This document shows positions 8,287-16,976 of a stretch of 64,000 nucleotides of DNA, in pieces. Every line of letters starts with the position of its first letter. Position 1 is the stretch's first letter. The stretch comes from Pseudomonas viridiflava (lineage in GTDB: Bacteria; Pseudomonadota; Gammaproteobacteria; Pseudomonadales; Pseudomonadaceae): assembly GCF_900583165.1 (NCBI RefSeq), contig NZ_UTKY01000010.1, forward strand, positions 124,001-188,000, in the 5' to 3' direction. Made by a program: the position numbers and the translations under genes. Under the pieces are notes generated by a model. That model worked only from the letters and a program-made list of their open reading frames with translations. It did not search any database and had not been told where the DNA came from.

Positions 8287-9414
8287 ATGGCTGAAGCAAA
8301 AGTACTGAGTGGTGCCGGCCTGCGTGGCCAGGTAGCCGGGCAAACCGCATTGTCCACCGTGGGCCAGGCCGGTGCCGGCCTGACCTATCGCGGCTACGAC
8401 GTGCGCGAACTGGCCGCCGATGCGCAGTTTGAAGAAGTGGCCTACCTGTTGCTGTACGGCGAATTGCCGACCCAGGCCGAGTTAGCCGCCTACAGCAAAA
8501 AGCTGGGCCAACTGCGCGACCTGCCGCAAGCGCTGAAAGAGGTGCTCGAACGTATCCCCGCCGACGCGCACCCGATGGACGTGATGCGCACCGGGTGTTC
8601 GTTCCTCGGCAACATTGAGCCGGAGAAAGACTTCAGCGTGCAGCGCGACGTCACCGACCGCCTGCTCGCCGCGTTCCCGGCGATCATGTGCTACTGGTAC
8701 CGCTTCAGCCACGACGGCAAGAAGATCGACTGCGTGACAGACGAGCCGACCATCGGCGGCCATTTCCTGCACCTGTTGCACGGCAAAAAGCCGAGCGAGC
8801 TGCATGAAAAAGTCATGAACGTATCGCTGATTCTTTACGCAGAACACGAGTTCAACGCGTCGACCTTTACCGCCCGTGTGTGTGCTTCGACCCTGTCCGA
8901 CCTGTACTCCTGCGTCACTGCCGCCATCGGCTCCCTGCGCGGCCCGCTGCATGGCGGCGCCAACGAAGCGGCGATGGAGATGATCGAGAAGTTCTCTTCG
9001 GCGGAAGACGCCGTGGAAGGCACCCTCGGCATGCTGGCGCGCAAGGACAAGATCATGGGCTTCGGCCACGCGATCTACAAAGACAGTGACCCGCGCAACG
9101 AAGTGATCAAGGGCTGGGCGAAAAGGCTCGCCGATGAAGTCGGCGACAAGGTGCTGTTCCCGGTCTCCGAAGCCATCGACAAGACCATGTGGGAGCAGAA
9201 AAAACTGTTCCCTAACGCCGATTTCTACCATGCCTCGGCGTACCACTTCATGGGCATCCCGACCAAGCTGTTCACCCCTATTTTCGTGTGCTCGCGCCTG
9301 ACCGGCTGGGCCGCGCATGTGTTTGAGCAACGGGCGAACAACCGCATCATCCGTCCAAGCGCCGAGTACACCGGCGTAGAGCAGCGCAAGTTCGTGCCAA
9401 TCGAACGTCGCTGA
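8287..9414 (+). CDS. prpC: 2-methylcitrate synthase
   Basis: A 375-residue citrate-synthase-fold enzyme condensing propionyl-CoA with oxaloacetate to 2-methylcitrate. The catalytic residues are in place: SLRGPLHGGANEAAM (active-site His), GFGHAIYKDSDPR (second His) and the Asp region FYHASAYHFMGIPTKLFTPI. Its length, shorter than the housekeeping GltA (about 430), and its place in the prp operon argue for methylcitrate rather than citrate synthase. GGAG lies upstream of the ATG. Confidence 0.97.
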   Translation: MAEAKVLSGAGLRGQVAGQTALSTVGQAGAGLTYRGYDVRELAADAQFEEVAYLLLYGELPTQAELAAYSKKLGQLRDLPQALKEVLERIPADAHPMDVMRTGCSFLGNIEPEKDFSVQRDVTDRLLAAFPAIMCYWYRFSHDGKKIDCVTDEPTIGGHFLHLLHGKKPSELHEKVMNVSLILYAEHEFNASTFTARVCASTLSDLYSCVTAAIGSLRGPLHGGANEAAMEMIEKFSSAEDAVEGTLGMLARKDKIMGFGHAIYKDSDPRNEVIKGWAKRLADEVGDKVLFPVSEAIDKTMWEQKKLFPNADFYHASAYHFMGIPTKLFTPIFVCSRLTGWAAHVFEQRANNRIIRPSAEYTGVEQRKFVPIERR

Positions 9415-9446
9415 AGACCGGCGGTTCCAGAATTGGAATGGGGTCA

Positions 9447-9542
9447 AAGTGTGGGAGGGGGCTTGCTCCCGATGGCGGTGTATCAGTTGCTACAGATGTT
9501 GAATGACACACCGCTATCGGGAGCAAGCCCCCTCCCACACTT
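9447..9542. repeat. REPIN between prpC and acnD
   Basis: Inverted arms AGTGTGGGAGGGGGCTTGCT and onward and the near complement ending CCCCCTCCCACACTT enclose about 30 bp. A reading frame happens to stay open through this element into acnD; that extension is not coding (see acnD). Confidence 0.9.
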
Positions 9543-9609
9543 GGATCGCATTTCAATTCTGGATCGGCGCAGGTCTTCCTTTTGCAACTACCGTGACCGA
9601 GTCCTGACG

Positions 9610-12204
9610 ATGAACACTGAATTTCGCAAACCGCTCCCTGGCAGCCGCCTGGATTTCTTCGACGCCCGAGCGGCTGTCGAGGCGATCACCCCCGGTGCCT
9701 ATGCCACCTTGCCCTATACCTCCCGCGTGCTCGCCGAGAACCTGGTGCGTCGTTGCGACCCGGCCACGCTCAACGCGTCCTTGAGCCAACTGATCGAACG
9801 CAAGCGCGACCTCGACTTCCCCTGGTTCCCGGCCCGCGTGGTGTGCCACGACATCCTCGGCCAGACAGCCCTGGTTGACCTTGCTGGCCTGCGCGATGCC
9901 ATCGCGCTGCAAGGCGGGGACCCGGCGCAGGTCAACCCTGTGGTGCCGACCCAACTGATCGTCGACCACTCCTTGGCCGTCGAAGCCGGCGGTTCCGACC
10001 CGCAGGCGTTCGAGAAAAACCGCGCCATTGAAGACCGTCGCAACGAAGACCGTTTTCACTTTATCGAGTGGACCAAAAAAGCCTTTAAAAACGTCGATGT
10101 GATCCCGCCGGGCAACGGCATCATGCACCAGATCAACCTGGAGAAAATGTCCCCGGTGATCCAGGTGCGTGAAGGCGTAGCGTTCCCGGACACCTGCGTC
10201 GGCACCGACAGCCACACGCCCCACGTGGATGCCCTGGGCGTGATCGCCATCGGCGTTGGTGGCCTGGAAGCCGAGAGCGTGATGCTCGGCCGCGCCTCAT
10301 GGATGCGCCTGCCGGAAAGTGTTGGCGTGGAGCTGACGGGCAAACTGCAACCGGGCATCACCGCCACCGATATGGTGCTGGCGCTGACGGAGTTTTTGCG
10401 TAAGCAGAAAGTGGTCGGTGCGTGGCTGGAGTTTTTCGGCGAGGGTGCATCGGCACTGACGTTGGGCGACCGCGCCACCATCTCCAACATGGCCCCGGAA
10501 TACGGCGCCACTGCGGCAATGTTCTACATCGACCAGCAAACCATCGCCTACCTCAAACTCACCGGTCGCGAAGACGAGCAAGTCACCCTGGTGGAGCAAT
10601 ACGCTCGCCACACCGGCCTGTGGGCGGACGACCTTAAAGGCGCGCAATACGAGCGCGGCCTCACGTTTGACCTGTCCAGCGTCGTGCGCAATATGGCCGG
10701 CCCGAGCAACCCTCACGCCCGCGTCGCGACCAGCGACTTGGCGGCCAAAGGCATCAGCGGCCAATGGGACGAAGTGCCCGGCCAAATGCCCGACGGGGCA
10801 GTGATCATCGCCGCCATCACCAGTTGTACCAACACCAGCAACCCGCGCAATGTGATTGCCGCCGGCCTCTTGGCGCGCAACGCGAACAAGCTGGGGCTGG
10901 CGCGCAAACCCTGGGTCAAATCCTCGTTGGCGCCGGGTTCGAAAACCGTGGCGATGTACCTCGACGAAGCCGGCTTGACCTCTGAGCTGGAGCAACTGGG
11001 CTTTGGCGTCGTTGCCTTTGCGTGCACCACGTGCAACGGCATGTCTGGCGCACTCGACCCGGTGATCCAGCAAGAAATCATCGACCGCGACCTCTACGCC
11101 ACCGCCGTGCTGTCGGGTAACCGCAACTTCGACGGGCGGATTCACCCATACGCCAAGCAAGCTTTCCTCGCGTCGCCGCCATTGGTGGTGGCCTACGCGA
11201 TTGCCGGCACCATCCGTTTTGACATCGAAAAGGACGTGCTGGGCCTGGACGCCAACGGCAATGAAATCCGCCTGCAAGACATCTGGCCAAGCGATGAAGA
11301 AATCGATGCGGTGGTAAAAGCCTCGGTGAAGCCGGAGCAGTTCCGCAAGGTCTACATCCCAATGTTCGCCATCCACGAGGACACCGGCCCGAAAGTCACG
11401 CCGCTGTATGACTGGCGCCCGCAGAGCACCTATATCCGTCGCCCGCCGTATTGGGAAGGCGCGCTGGCCGGTGCCCGTCCGCTCAAGGGCATGCGCCCGC
11501 TGGCGGTGCTGCCGGACAACATCACCACCGATCACCTGTCGCCGTCCAACGCGATCATGCTCGACAGCGCCGCCGGCGAATACCTGGCGAAAATGGGCTT
11601 GCCGGAAGTCGACTTCAACTCCTACGCCACCCACCGGGGCGACCACTTGACCGCGCAGCGCGCGACCTTTGCCAACCCCAAACTGTTCAATGAAATGGTG
11701 CTGGAAAACGGCAAGGTCAAGCAGGGTTCCCTGGCGCGCATCGAGCCCGAAGGGCAAGTCACGCGGATGTGGGAAGCCATCGAAACCTACATGGAGCGCA
11801 AGCAGCCGCTGATCATCATTGCTGGCGCCGATTACGGCCAAGGCTCGTCCCGCGACTGGGCCGCCAAGGGCGTGCGCCTGGCCGGGGTGGAAGCAATTGC
11901 CGCCGAAGGGTTCGAGCGTATCCACCGTACCAATCTGGTGGGCATGGGCGTGTTGCCGCTGGAGTTCCTGCCGGGCACTGACCGCCATACCTTGCAGATC
12001 GACGGCAGTGAAACCTACGACGTGGTCGGGGCGCGCACCCCGCGTGCCACACTGACATTGGTGATCAACCGCAAGAATGGCGAACGTGTCGAAGTGCCGG
12101 TGACCTGTCGCCTGGACACCGCCGAAGAAGTGTCGATCTACGAGGCGGGCGGCGTGTTGCAGCGTTTTGCCCAAGACTTCCTGGAATCGGCGGCGACCGC
12201 CTGA
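9610..12204 (+). CDS. acnD: Fe/S-dependent 2-methylisocitrate dehydratase AcnD
   Basis: An 864-residue aconitase-family enzyme that dehydrates 2-methylcitrate to an isomer of 2-methylaconitate, working with PrpF in place of a PrpD-only route. The [4Fe-4S] cysteines are seen in AAITSCTNTSNP and FACTTCNGMSG; the swivelling C-terminal domain carries GADYGQGSSRDWAAKG. The frame is open back to 9433, but those first 59 codons run through a REP element. The ATG at 9610 (MNTEFRKPLPGSRLDFFDAR) begins the conserved sequence and is the real start. PrpF follows at once. Confidence 0.97.
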   Translation: MNTEFRKPLPGSRLDFFDARAAVEAITPGAYATLPYTSRVLAENLVRRCDPATLNASLSQLIERKRDLDFPWFPARVVCHDILGQTALVDLAGLRDAIALQGGDPAQVNPVVPTQLIVDHSLAVEAGGSDPQAFEKNRAIEDRRNEDRFHFIEWTKKAFKNVDVIPPGNGIMHQINLEKMSPVIQVREGVAFPDTCVGTDSHTPHVDALGVIAIGVGGLEAESVMLGRASWMRLPESVGVELTGKLQPGITATDMVLALTEFLRKQKVVGAWLEFFGEGASALTLGDRATISNMAPEYGATAAMFYIDQQTIAYLKLTGREDEQVTLVEQYARHTGLWADDLKGAQYERGLTFDLSSVVRNMAGPSNPHARVATSDLAAKGISGQWDEVPGQMPDGAVIIAAITSCTNTSNPRNVIAAGLLARNANKLGLARKPWVKSSLAPGSKTVAMYLDEAGLTSELEQLGFGVVAFACTTCNGMSGALDPVIQQEIIDRDLYATAVLSGNRNFDGRIHPYAKQAFLASPPLVVAYAIAGTIRFDIEKDVLGLDANGNEIRLQDIWPSDEEIDAVVKASVKPEQFRKVYIPMFAIHEDTGPKVTPLYDWRPQSTYIRRPPYWEGALAGARPLKGMRPLAVLPDNITTDHLSPSNAIMLDSAAGEYLAKMGLPEVDFNSYATHRGDHLTAQRATFANPKLFNEMVLENGKVKQGSLARIEPEGQVTRMWEAIETYMERKQPLIIIAGADYGQGSSRDWAAKGVRLAGVEAIAAEGFERIHRTNLVGMGVLPLEFLPGTDRHTLQIDGSETYDVVGARTPRATLTLVINRKNGERVEVPVTCRLDTAEEVSIYEAGGVLQRFAQDFLESAATA

Positions 12205-12215
12205 AGAGGATCATC

Positions 12216-13406
12216 ATGGCACCTGTAGCGCAAATCAAGATACCCGCCACCTATATGCGTGGCGGTACCAGCAAGGGCGTATTTTTCAGCCTCACCGACC
12301 TGCCCACAGCGGCGCAGGTGCCGGGCGCGGCGCGTGATGCGCTGTTGCTGCGGGTGATCGGCAGCCCCGACCCCTACGACAAGCAGATCGACGGCATGGG
12401 CGGCGCCACTTCCAGCACCAGCAAAACCGTAATCCTGGCCAAAAGCACCCGTGCCGAGCATGACGTGGACTACCTGTTTGGCCAGGTCTCCATCGACAAG
12501 CCGTTTGTGGATTGGAGCGGTAACTGCGGCAACCTCTCGGCGGCGGTGGGTTCGTTCGCCATCAGCGCGGGTTTGGTCGACCCGGCCCGTGTACCTCACA
12601 ACGGCGTGGCCGTGGTGCGCGTATGGCAGGCCAATATCGGCAAGACCATCATCGCCCACGTGCCGATCACCGACGGCGCGGTGCAGGAAACGGGTGACTT
12701 CGAACTGGACGGCGTGACCTTCCCGGCCGCCGAAGTGCAATTGGAATTCATGGACCCGGCGGCGGAAGAAGAGGGCGGCGGTGGCTCGATGTTCCCCACC
12801 GGCAACCTTATCGACGACCTGGAAGTACCCGGTGTCGGCACGTTCAGGGCCACATTGATCAACGCCGGCATCCCGACGATCTTCATTAACGCCGAAGACC
12901 TCGGCTACACCGGCACCGAGCTGCAAGGCGCAATCAACAGCGACCCCAAAGCCCTGGCAATGTTCGAAACCGTACGGGCCTACGGCGCGCTGCGCATGGG
13001 CCTGATCAAGCACCTGGACGAAGCCGCCCAGCGCCAGCACACGCCAAAGGTGGCGTTTGTGGCCAAGCCTGCGGATTACGTGGCGTCCAGCGGCAAGGCG
13101 ATCAAGGCCGGCGATGTGGACTTGCTGGTACGTGCGCTGTCGATGGGCAAGCTGCACCACGCGATGATGGGCACGGCGGCGGTGGCAATCGGCACGGCGG
13201 CGGCGATTTCCGGGACGTTGGTCAACCTCGCGGCCGGCGGCGTAGAGCGTAATGCAGTGCGGTTCGGGCACCCGTCCGGCACGTTGCGCGTCGGTGCCGA
13301 GGCGAGCCAAGTGAACGGCGAGTGGGTAGTGAAGAAGGCCATCATGAGCCGCAGTGCGCGAGTCTTGATGGAGGGCTTCGTGCGCATCCCCGGCGACGCA
13401 TTTTAG
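12216..13406 (+). CDS. prpF: 2-methylaconitate cis-trans isomerase
   Basis: A 396-residue PrpF-family protein (diaminopimelate-epimerase-like fold). It isomerises the AcnD product so that 2-methyl-cis-aconitate can be hydrated to 2-methylisocitrate. The family start IPATYMRGGTSKGVFF, the DGMGGATSSTSKT segment and the WSGNCGNLSAAVG motif are present. It lies 11 bp downstream of acnD with GAGG before the ATG. AcnD and PrpF occur together almost without exception, so the pairing supports both calls. Confidence 0.97.
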   Translation: MAPVAQIKIPATYMRGGTSKGVFFSLTDLPTAAQVPGAARDALLLRVIGSPDPYDKQIDGMGGATSSTSKTVILAKSTRAEHDVDYLFGQVSIDKPFVDWSGNCGNLSAAVGSFAISAGLVDPARVPHNGVAVVRVWQANIGKTIIAHVPITDGAVQETGDFELDGVTFPAAEVQLEFMDPAAEEEGGGGSMFPTGNLIDDLEVPGVGTFRATLINAGIPTIFINAEDLGYTGTELQGAINSDPKALAMFETVRAYGALRMGLIKHLDEAAQRQHTPKVAFVAKPADYVASSGKAIKAGDVDLLVRALSMGKLHHAMMGTAAVAIGTAAAISGTLVNLAAGGVERNAVRFGHPSGTLRVGAEASQVNGEWVVKKAIMSRSARVLMEGFVRIPGDAF

Positions 13407-13420
13407 CGACATGCACCGGC

Positions 13421-13517
13421 CCAATGTGGGAGGGGGCTTGCCCCCGATGGCAGTGGGTCAGTGAATGCACCTGCTACTGACACACCGCTATCGGGGGCAA
13501 GCCCCCTCCCACATTGG
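13421..13517. repeat. REPIN between prpF and prpD
   Basis: CCAATGTGGGAGGGGGCTTG and onward is paired with the inverted copy ending CCCCTCCCACATTGG; about 30 bp lie inside. It is nearly identical to the elements at 3.1, 9.4 and 51.4 kb. Confidence 0.9.
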
Positions 13518-13604
13518 ATCTCTATTCCAAGGCAGGCATCCAAGATCTGCTTTCAACAACCGTGAGTCCGAGGATTACCCCAACCCATTTTTTGGAGCAC
13601 TCCC

Positions 13605-15089
13605 ATGAGCGCCAACGTCGACCAGAACAACCGCCCCGACTACGACCAAGTGTTGCAGGACATCGCCGACTACGTCCTCAGCTACCGCATCGAGTCCCTG
13701 GATGCGCTGGACACCGCCCGCAACTGCCTGATGGACACTTTGGGCTGCGGCCTGCTGGCCCTGCGGTTCCCCGAGTGCACCAAGCACCTAGGGCCGATTG
13801 TCGAGGGCACCGTGGTGCCGTTCGGTGCGCGTGTACCGGGTACCTCGTTCCGGCTGGACCCGGTCAAGGCGGCGTGGGATATCGGCTGCATTGTGCGTTG
13901 GCTCGACTACAACGACACCTGGCTCGCCGCCGAGTGGGGCCACCCTTCGGATAACCTCGGTGGCATCCTCGCGGTGGCCGACCACCTGTCGCAAAAACGC
14001 GTGGCCAATGGTGACGCGCCGTTGACCGTGCGCGCGGTGCTCGAAGCGATGATCATGGCCCATGAAATCCAGGGCGTCATTGCCCTGGAAAACTCGTTCA
14101 ACCGCGTCGGCCTCGACCACGTGTTGCTGGTGAAAGTCGCCTCCACAGCCGTCACCGCCAAGCTGATGGGCGCCAATCGTGAGCAGTTGCTTGCAGCCTT
14201 GTCCCATGCCTTTGTCGATGGCCAGGCATTGCGCACGTATCGGCATGCGCCGAATGCCGGTTCACGTAAATCATGGGCTGCGGGGGATGCGACGAGTCGC
14301 GGTGTGCGCTTGGCGGATATCGCCCTGCGCGGCGAAATGGGCATTCCCGGGGTCTTGAGCGCGCCGCAATGGGGCTTCTACGACGTGCTGTTCAGCCACA
14401 CCAACAAAGACTTGGCGCTCAAGCCCGAGGACCAGCGCGGTTTCAGCCTGTCCCAGCCCTACGGCACTTACGTGATGGAAAACGTGCTGTTCAAGATCAG
14501 CTTTCCCGCCGAGTTCCATGCGCAAACCGCGTGCGAAGCTGCGGTGACGTTGCACCCGCGGGTGAAGGATCGCCTGCACGACATCGAACGCATCGTCATC
14601 ACTACCCATGAGTCGGCGATTCGCATCATCTCCAAGGTAGGCCCATTGGCCAACGCCGCCGACCGCGACCACTGCCTGCAATACATGACCGCCGTGCCTT
14701 TGGCGTTCGGCAACCTGGTGGCCGAGCAGTACGAGGATGAGTTCCATGCGGCGCACCCGATCATCGATGAGTTGCGCGAAAAAATGGTGATCGTCGAAGA
14801 CCCGCGTTACAGCCGCGAATACCTGGAGGCGGACAAACGCTCCATCGCCAACGCGGTACAGGTGTTCTTCAACGATGGCACTAGCACTGAGCAGGTGGCA
14901 GTGGAGTACCCGATCGGCCATCGCCGTCGCCGGGTAGACGGCATTCCGTTGCTGGAAGACAAGTTCAAGACCAACCTGGCCACGCGGTTTACCGCGCAGC
15001 GCAGTGGGGAGATTTTTGCGTTGTGTACAGATCAAGCGCGGCTTGAGGCTACGCCTGTCCAGCACTTTATGGGTCTGTTCGTGATCTGA
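13605..15089 (+). CDS. prpD: 2-methylcitrate dehydratase PrpD
   Basis: A 494-residue MmgE/PrpD-family enzyme acting on 2-methylcitrate. Typical features are [16 protein letters not shown] near the N-terminus, [39 protein letters not shown] and the C-terminal [16 protein letters not shown]. In an operon that also holds AcnD and PrpF, PrpD may act in parallel with AcnD or contribute the aconitase-like hydration step. It is the last prp gene and is separated from prpF by about 200 bp containing a REPIN, so it may have its own expression level. GGAG precedes the ATG. Confidence 0.96.
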   Translation: MSANVDQNNRPDYDQVLQDIADYVLSYRIESLDALDTARNCLMDTLGCGLLALRFPECTKHLGPIVEGTVVPFGARVPGTSFRLDPVKAAWDIGCIVRWLDYNDTWLAAEWGHPSDNLGGILAVADHLSQKRVANGDAPLTVRAVLEAMIMAHEIQGVIALENSFNRVGLDHVLLVKVASTAVTAKLMGANREQLLAALSHAFVDGQALRTYRHAPNAGSRKSWAAGDATSRGVRLADIALRGEMGIPGVLSAPQWGFYDVLFSHTNKDLALKPEDQRGFSLSQPYGTYVMENVLFKISFPAEFHAQTACEAAVTLHPRVKDRLHDIERIVITTHESAIRIISKVGPLANAADRDHCLQYMTAVPLAFGNLVAEQYEDEFHAAHPIIDELREKMVIVEDPRYSREYLEADKRSIANAVQVFFNDGTSTEQVAVEYPIGHRRRRVDGIPLLEDKFKTNLATRFTAQRSGEIFALCTDQARLEATPVQHFMGLFVI

Positions 15090-15096
15090 CAGTCAA

Positions 15097-15202
15097 CTCG
15101 GTCAATGTGGGAGCTGGCTTGCCTGCGATAGCATCACCTCGGTTTGCTTGAAACACCGAGGCGTCTGCATCGCAGGCAAGCCAGCTCCCACAGTTGACCG
15201 AG
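15097..15202. repeat. REP-type inverted pair, GTGGGAGCTGGC subclass
   Basis: Arms run CTCGGTCAATGTGGGAGCTG and onward and the complement ending GACCGAG; a shorter nested inverted repeat (CCTCGGT / ACCGAGG) sits in the middle. It lies between the converging ends of prpD and the tRNA-editing gene. Confidence 0.85.
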
Positions 15203-15215
15203 CTAGATTCGAGGG

Positions 15216-15944
15216 CTATTCAAACCGCACAATCACCCGGCGGTTATGCTTGCTCTTCTTCTCGATTTTCTCGCAAAACACCCGGCCGATTTCCTCGGTG
15301 TTGGTGACATGTGTACCGCCGCACGGCTGAATATCGATGCCGCCGATTTCAATCACCCGAACCGAACCGTGAACCACCGGCGGCGCCACTGCCTGGGTGC
15401 GGGTGATCTGCAGCAACGTGGCGTACTCAGACGCAGGCATCGACAGGGTTTTGACCGCATGCGCCTGTTCGATCAGGGCGTTGAGGTCGCGAGTAATACT
15501 GTCTTTGTCGAGGGTCATTTCTGGCAGGTCGAAATCCAGGCGGCCTTTGTCGGCGCTGATGCTGCAACCGGTCACCGGCGCATCGATGATCGAGCACAAC
15601 AGGTGCAGGCAAGTGTGCATCTTCATGTGCTGGTAGCGCCGTTCCCAATCGAGGCTCGCGTCCACCTGCACACCGGCCGTTAACTGCGCCGGGCAATGTT
15701 CCACTTGATGCCAGATGATTGAGCGCAATACCGGGTCGCGTAGTGTGCCGGTCACGTCTACCCGTGTACCGTCCGCCAGGGTGAAATGCCCCGTGTCTCC
15801 CGGCTGCCCGCCGCCAGTGGGATAGAACAACGTATGTTCCAGGGCAACGCCCTGTTCGCTGACGGCGATCACCCGGGCGTTGAAGGCGTTTTGATAGGGC
15901 GCGCTGTCGAACAGCGCCAGGGTTTCCATGGTGTGCACAGACAT
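15216..15944 (-). CDS. AlaX-type alanyl-tRNA editing protein
   Basis: A 242-residue stand-alone editing protein related to the AlaRS editing domain. Such proteins hydrolyse wrongly charged tRNA(Ala). The GGGQPGDTG loop (residues 44-52) and the zinc ligands H110-xxx-H114 (HTCLH) and C208/H212 (CGGTH) are intact, so it should be active. The ATG at 15944 is preferred over the in-frame TTG at 15950 because GGAGG lies 6 bases before it. It starts 2 bp after the stop of the serine acetyltransferase gene and is the last gene of a five-gene operon for sulfur or amino-acid metabolism. In that setting it may remove a pathway product or Ser from tRNA; that role is inference. Confidence 0.88.
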   Translation of the reverse strand: MSVHTMETLALFDSAPYQNAFNARVIAVSEQGVALEHTLFYPTGGGQPGDTGHFTLADGTRVDVTGTLRDPVLRSIIWHQVEHCPAQLTAGVQVDASLDWERRYQHMKMHTCLHLLCSIIDAPVTGCSISADKGRLDFDLPEMTLDKDSITRDLNALIEQAHAVKTLSMPASEYATLLQITRTQAVAPPVVHGSVRVIEIGGIDIQPCGGTHVTNTEEIGRVFCEKIEKKSKHNRRVIVRFE

Positions 15945-15946
15945 CT

Positions 15947-16939
15947 TCAACCTCCGACGATCAGGGGGCTGGCTTGCAACAGGGAACGCACCATTGCACT
16001 CAAGCCAGGGGGGGACAGCAGGGTGATTTCAAACTCGGGGCCACACACCTTCAGGTTCAGCGGCAGGCGCGGCAGCGGGTTGCCCGACTCGACGCGGTGC
16101 AGGCGAAATTGCAGGTGGTGGCGCTCTTTAACCGTGGGCTCCAGCATCAGCCCCGGCAAGGGGTGGAAGTCGGCGTCCAGCACCGTGACCTTGTGGCTGG
16201 CATTGATCTGGCCAACCACGTGCAAACGTTCATCCAGGGCAAAGGCGCCGAGGTAGTTGCTGTGGTCTGACTCGTCGTTTTTCTGCAACTGAACCTGATT
16301 GACCACCTTGACCTTGGTGCCGGCGGGCACGTCCTGGGTAATCACGCAGGAGGGGCTGATAAACACGTTGTCGCCGATCAACACATAGCCCAGCACCCGC
16401 GCGCCGGAGCCGACCTCGACGTTATTACCCAGGCGCGGGTGGCGCTTGCCGTCGGGGTTGTTGGCAATACCCCGGGCGCCCAGGGTCACGCCGCAAAGGA
16501 TGTAGCAGTCGTTGCCGATCTCGCAGGTTTCGCCGATTACCGTGCCATAGCCGTGATCGAGCACAAAGCGCCGGCCAATGCGCGCCGCCGGGTGGATCTC
16601 GGCACCGGAAAGGATCTTGCCCTGGTTGCTGAGCTTGAGCGCCATGCGCGAAAACACCCCGTTGGTCTGGTCGGGGAAATTCCACACCAAGTGCGCAAGC
16701 CGGTAATACAGCACGGCCTTGAACGAGGCGTAGGACTCCAAAATCAACTCGCCTCGCCCACGGGACGCCGGGTCGCGGTAGGCGTAGGCGATCAGGTCTT
16801 CGGCCACCGCCTGCGCAGCGTTCTGGATCAATGGCGCGAGGTGCGGTTCCAACTGCTTCATCTGTGCAGGCGTGAGGGTCTTTATGAGGTGGGTGAGCAA
16901 CTCATCGTGCAGTTGTTGCATATCGATAAAACCGCTCAT
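15947..16939 (-). CDS. Serine O-acetyltransferase with extra C-terminal domain
   Basis: A 330-residue CysE/EpsC-like enzyme that activates serine as O-acetylserine. An all-helical N-terminal part (residues 10-105) precedes the left-handed beta-helix with IHPAARIGRRFVLDHGYGTV (catalytic His 129) and KRHPRLGNNVEVGSGARVLG. CysE normally ends soon after the beta-helix at about 270 residues or less. Here about 115 further residues (from NQVQLQKNDESDH) form a domain I do not recognise. The ATG at 16939 follows a G-rich GGGGGTG; the frame is open to 17008, but a start there would overlap the upstream gene and add an unconserved tail. It sits between the cysteine-synthase-like gene and the editing gene, so it probably supplies O-acetylserine to its neighbour. 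Confidence 0.88.
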   Translation of the reverse strand: MSGFIDMQQLHDELLTHLIKTLTPAQMKQLEPHLAPLIQNAAQAVAEDLIAYAYRDPASRGRGELILESYASFKAVLYYRLAHLVWNFPDQTNGVFSRMALKLSNQGKILSGAEIHPAARIGRRFVLDHGYGTVIGETCEIGNDCYILCGVTLGARGIANNPDGKRHPRLGNNVEVGSGARVLGYVLIGDNVFISPSCVITQDVPAGTKVKVVNQVQLQKNDESDHSNYLGAFALDERLHVVGQINASHKVTVLDADFHPLPGLMLEPTVKERHHLQFRLHRVESGNPLPRLPLNLKVCGPEFEITLLSPPGLSAMVRSLLQASPLIVGG

Positions 16940-16976
16940 GGTGGCACCCCCGCATGCTGGTTGTTTGGAAAGCTGC

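Noticed and set aside
8124..8357. Minus-strand frame between prpB and prpC
   Set aside because: It covers a REP pair and the prpC start; no coding signal.
9433..9609. 59-codon N-terminal extension of AcnD
   Set aside because: The stretch is a REPIN that happens to stay open; the conserved protein begins at the ATG at 9610.
10297..12174. 625-codon open frame antisense to acnD
   Set aside because: It mirrors the codon periodicity of a well-supported gene in GC-rich DNA, has no recognisable domain, and its sequence is rich in His/Gly/Val/Arg as expected of a shadow frame.
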